From Spirochaetia bacterium (GTDB lineage Bacteria; Spirochaetota; Spirochaetia; Treponematales; Treponemataceae): a stretch of 64,000 bases of DNA. Position numbers and translations under genes: made by a program. The notes under the pieces were generated by a model that worked only from the letters and a program-made list of their open reading frames with translations, had not been told where the DNA came from and did not search any database. Below are positions 62,656 to 64,000 of this stretch, piece after piece. The stretch spans positions 4,970 through 68,969 of the forward strand of contig CAAGIR010000234.1 of assembly GCA_900769975.1 (NCBI GenBank). Reading direction: 5' to 3'. How positions within the stretch are numbered: position 1 is the stretch's first letter; every line of letters begins with the position of its first letter.

Positions 62656-63894
62656 ATGTCATCATCTTCAAATTCGGAAATTATCCTTCACATTTTGCTT
62701 TCAATGGGAATAATTGTTATAGTAGCAAAATATTTTGCAGTCACAGCAAAAAAATTCGGTTTCCCACAAGTAGCAGGAATGATAATTGCAGGACTTTTAT
62801 TACGTTTCATTCCATGGTTTAAAAATTTTGGTTCAGTAGATCCAAACCCGATTTATCAGGAAACAAATAATTTCATATCGTTCATGTCAGAAATCGGAGT
62901 TATATTAATAATGTTTTCAGCAGGACTGGGAACAAATTTAAAATCACTTATAAAATCAGGAATAAAATCAACAATAATAGCTTGTTGCGGTGTTTTTGTC
63001 CCTCTATTAATGGGAACAATAATGGCATTATGTTTCTGGGGATTTAACGGATTTGGAACACCAGAATTTTTCAAAGCAGTTTTCATAGGCACAATATTAA
63101 CAGCAACATCAGTAAGTATTTCAGTAGCAGTATTAAAAGAATTAGGAAAAATCAAAACAGATGTCGGACTTACAATTATAAGTTCAGCCATAATAGATGA
63201 TGTAATAGGAATTATAGTTTTGACAATAGTTTTAGGCGTAAGCACAGGAAAAGGCGGATATTTAGGAATAATTTTAAAAACACTGGTCTTTTTTGTTTGT
63301 GCAATTCTTGTCGGTTTTGTAGTTTACAGACTTTTCAGATGGTACGATTTACGACACCCACGTTCCAGACGTATTCCTATATATGCACTTGGTCTCGCTT
63401 TCATATTTGCATTTTGTGCAGAAAAGTTTTTTGGCATTGCAGATATAACAGGAGCATACATCGCAGGAATAGTATTATGTAACCTAAGCGACGCTTCATA
63501 CATGGAATCAAAAATAGACATAAACGGATACATGCTGTTTAGCCCCATATTTTTTGCAAGCATCGGATTAAAAACAAATCTTTCAGGGTTTAACATGGAA
63601 TTACTTTGGTTTTCGTTAGCATTCGTAATAGTCGGATGTATTTCTAAAATAATAGGTTGTGGCGTCATTTCAAAACTTTTAGGCTTCAATTGGAAAGAAT
63701 CTTATCAAATTGGACTAGGAATGATGGTACGAGGCGAAGTTGCCCTTATAGTTGCAAGCAAAGGACTCGCCGTAGAACTCATAGATTCAAAATATTTTTC
63801 ATCAGTAATACTTTTAATTATAGTTTCCTCAATGTTGGTTCCAGTATTAATGAAAAAAGCCTTCAAAGAAAAACAATTGCTAGAACAGTCATAA
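62656..63894 (+). CDS. cation:proton antiporter, CPA2/Kef-type
   Basis: A 412-residue inner-membrane antiporter with about 12-13 hydrophobic helices. The ion-site motif is IISSAIIDDVIGIIVLTIV (Asp pair at about 176-177). TATSVSISVAVLKEL and DITGAYIAGIVLCN also match the CPA2 family. No C-terminal TrkA-N or TrkA-C domain is present, so it is nearer NapA/GerN-type than KefB/KefC. The cation (Na+ or K+) cannot be told. It has its own promoter and stands alone. Confidence 0.93.
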   Translation: MSSSSNSEIILHILLSMGIIVIVAKYFAVTAKKFGFPQVAGMIIAGLLLRFIPWFKNFGSVDPNPIYQETNNFISFMSEIGVILIMFSAGLGTNLKSLIKSGIKSTIIACCGVFVPLLMGTIMALCFWGFNGFGTPEFFKAVFIGTILTATSVSISVAVLKELGKIKTDVGLTIISSAIIDDVIGIIVLTIVLGVSTGKGGYLGIILKTLVFFVCAILVGFVVYRLFRWYDLRHPRSRRIPIYALGLAFIFAFCAEKFFGIADITGAYIAGIVLCNLSDASYMESKIDINGYMLFSPIFFASIGLKTNLSGFNMELLWFSLAFVIVGCISKIIGCGVISKLLGFNWKESYQIGLGMMVRGEVALIVASKGLAVELIDSKYFSSVILLIIVSSMLVPVLMKKAFKEKQLLEQS

Positions 63895-63923
63895 TTTTCA
63901 TAATAAAATTTACAGCAAACATT

Positions 63924-64000
63924 ACGCAGTCAGTCGCGTTCCGTGGCCCGCTAACGCTCGGCCGCTTCGGGCAAAAGCCCTGCGCGTCTGCAGGCAAAGC
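63924..64000. repeat. GC-rich repeat-like element cut by the window end
   Basis: The last 77 bases turn abruptly G+C-rich (for example gcgttccgtggcccgctaac and ccgcttcgggcaaaagccct) with nested inverted pieces such as CCCG/CGGG. The style resembles the other intergenic cassettes of this window, but the sequence is not the same. It is truncated, so its limits are unknown. Confidence 0.55.

Overview
This is an AT-rich chromosomal window that reads as a spirochaete, most likely a host-associated Treponema. The clues are gene content and order. There is the long spirochaetal motility operon (flbD-motA-motB-fliL-fliM-fliY-fliO-fliP-fliQ-fliR-flhB-flhA-flhF-flhG-...-fliA-fapA). There is a reduced bacterial V-type ATPase operon (E, DUF2764, A, B, D, I, K), a eukaryote-type isoleucyl-tRNA synthetase, and an NtrBC-like pair next to holB-cvpA-murG. 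The species cannot be named from the sequence alone.

Layout. 1-7.5 kb: acyl-ACP thioesterase, murC-yicC, a small flagellar rod set (flgF, flgG, flgJ-like) and glgC. 7.7-13.6 kb: sigma-54 regulator and kinase, DNA polymerase III delta', CvpA, MurG, then tRNA-Phe with its own promoter and terminator. 13.6-21.5 kb: a tandem 85-bp hairpin array and the V-ATPase operon. 21.5-40.1 kb: galM and the motility operon, transcribed leftward from upstream of flbD. 40.4-46.6 kb: an OmpR-type two-component system, hemW, lepB, smpB, a secreted unknown and an FtsB/DivIC-like protein. 46.7-55.1 kb: a five-gene rightward cluster made of a very acidic repeat protein, an unknown, two MAF/DUF115 paralogues and a membrane protein with a degenerate GGDEF-like domain. 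55.1-62.5 kb: lipoproteins and exported unknowns around ileS. 62.6-63.9 kb: a CPA2-type antiporter.

How the genes work together. The window supplies most of the flagellar export gate, switch, stator and regulators (FlhF, FlhG, sigma-28). It also supplies peptidoglycan precursor enzymes (MurC, MurG) and an ion-motive ATPase whose proteolipid keeps residues associated with Na+ binding. The 46.7-55.1 kb cluster is the least explained block and the best candidate for an undescribed system: a scaffold-like acidic repeat protein together with two flagellin-glycosylation-type (MAF) proteins and a probable non-catalytic GGDEF receptor.

Non-coding structure worth attention includes three GC-rich intergenic cassettes (about 5.05, 60.1 and 63.95 kb), the hairpin array after the V-ATPase genes, short direct repeats between flgG and flgJ, a promoter placement suggesting a leaderless smpB mRNA, and an inverted repeat between two divergent genes at 46.6-46.7 kb. 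No insertion sequence, phage or CRISPR array was seen.
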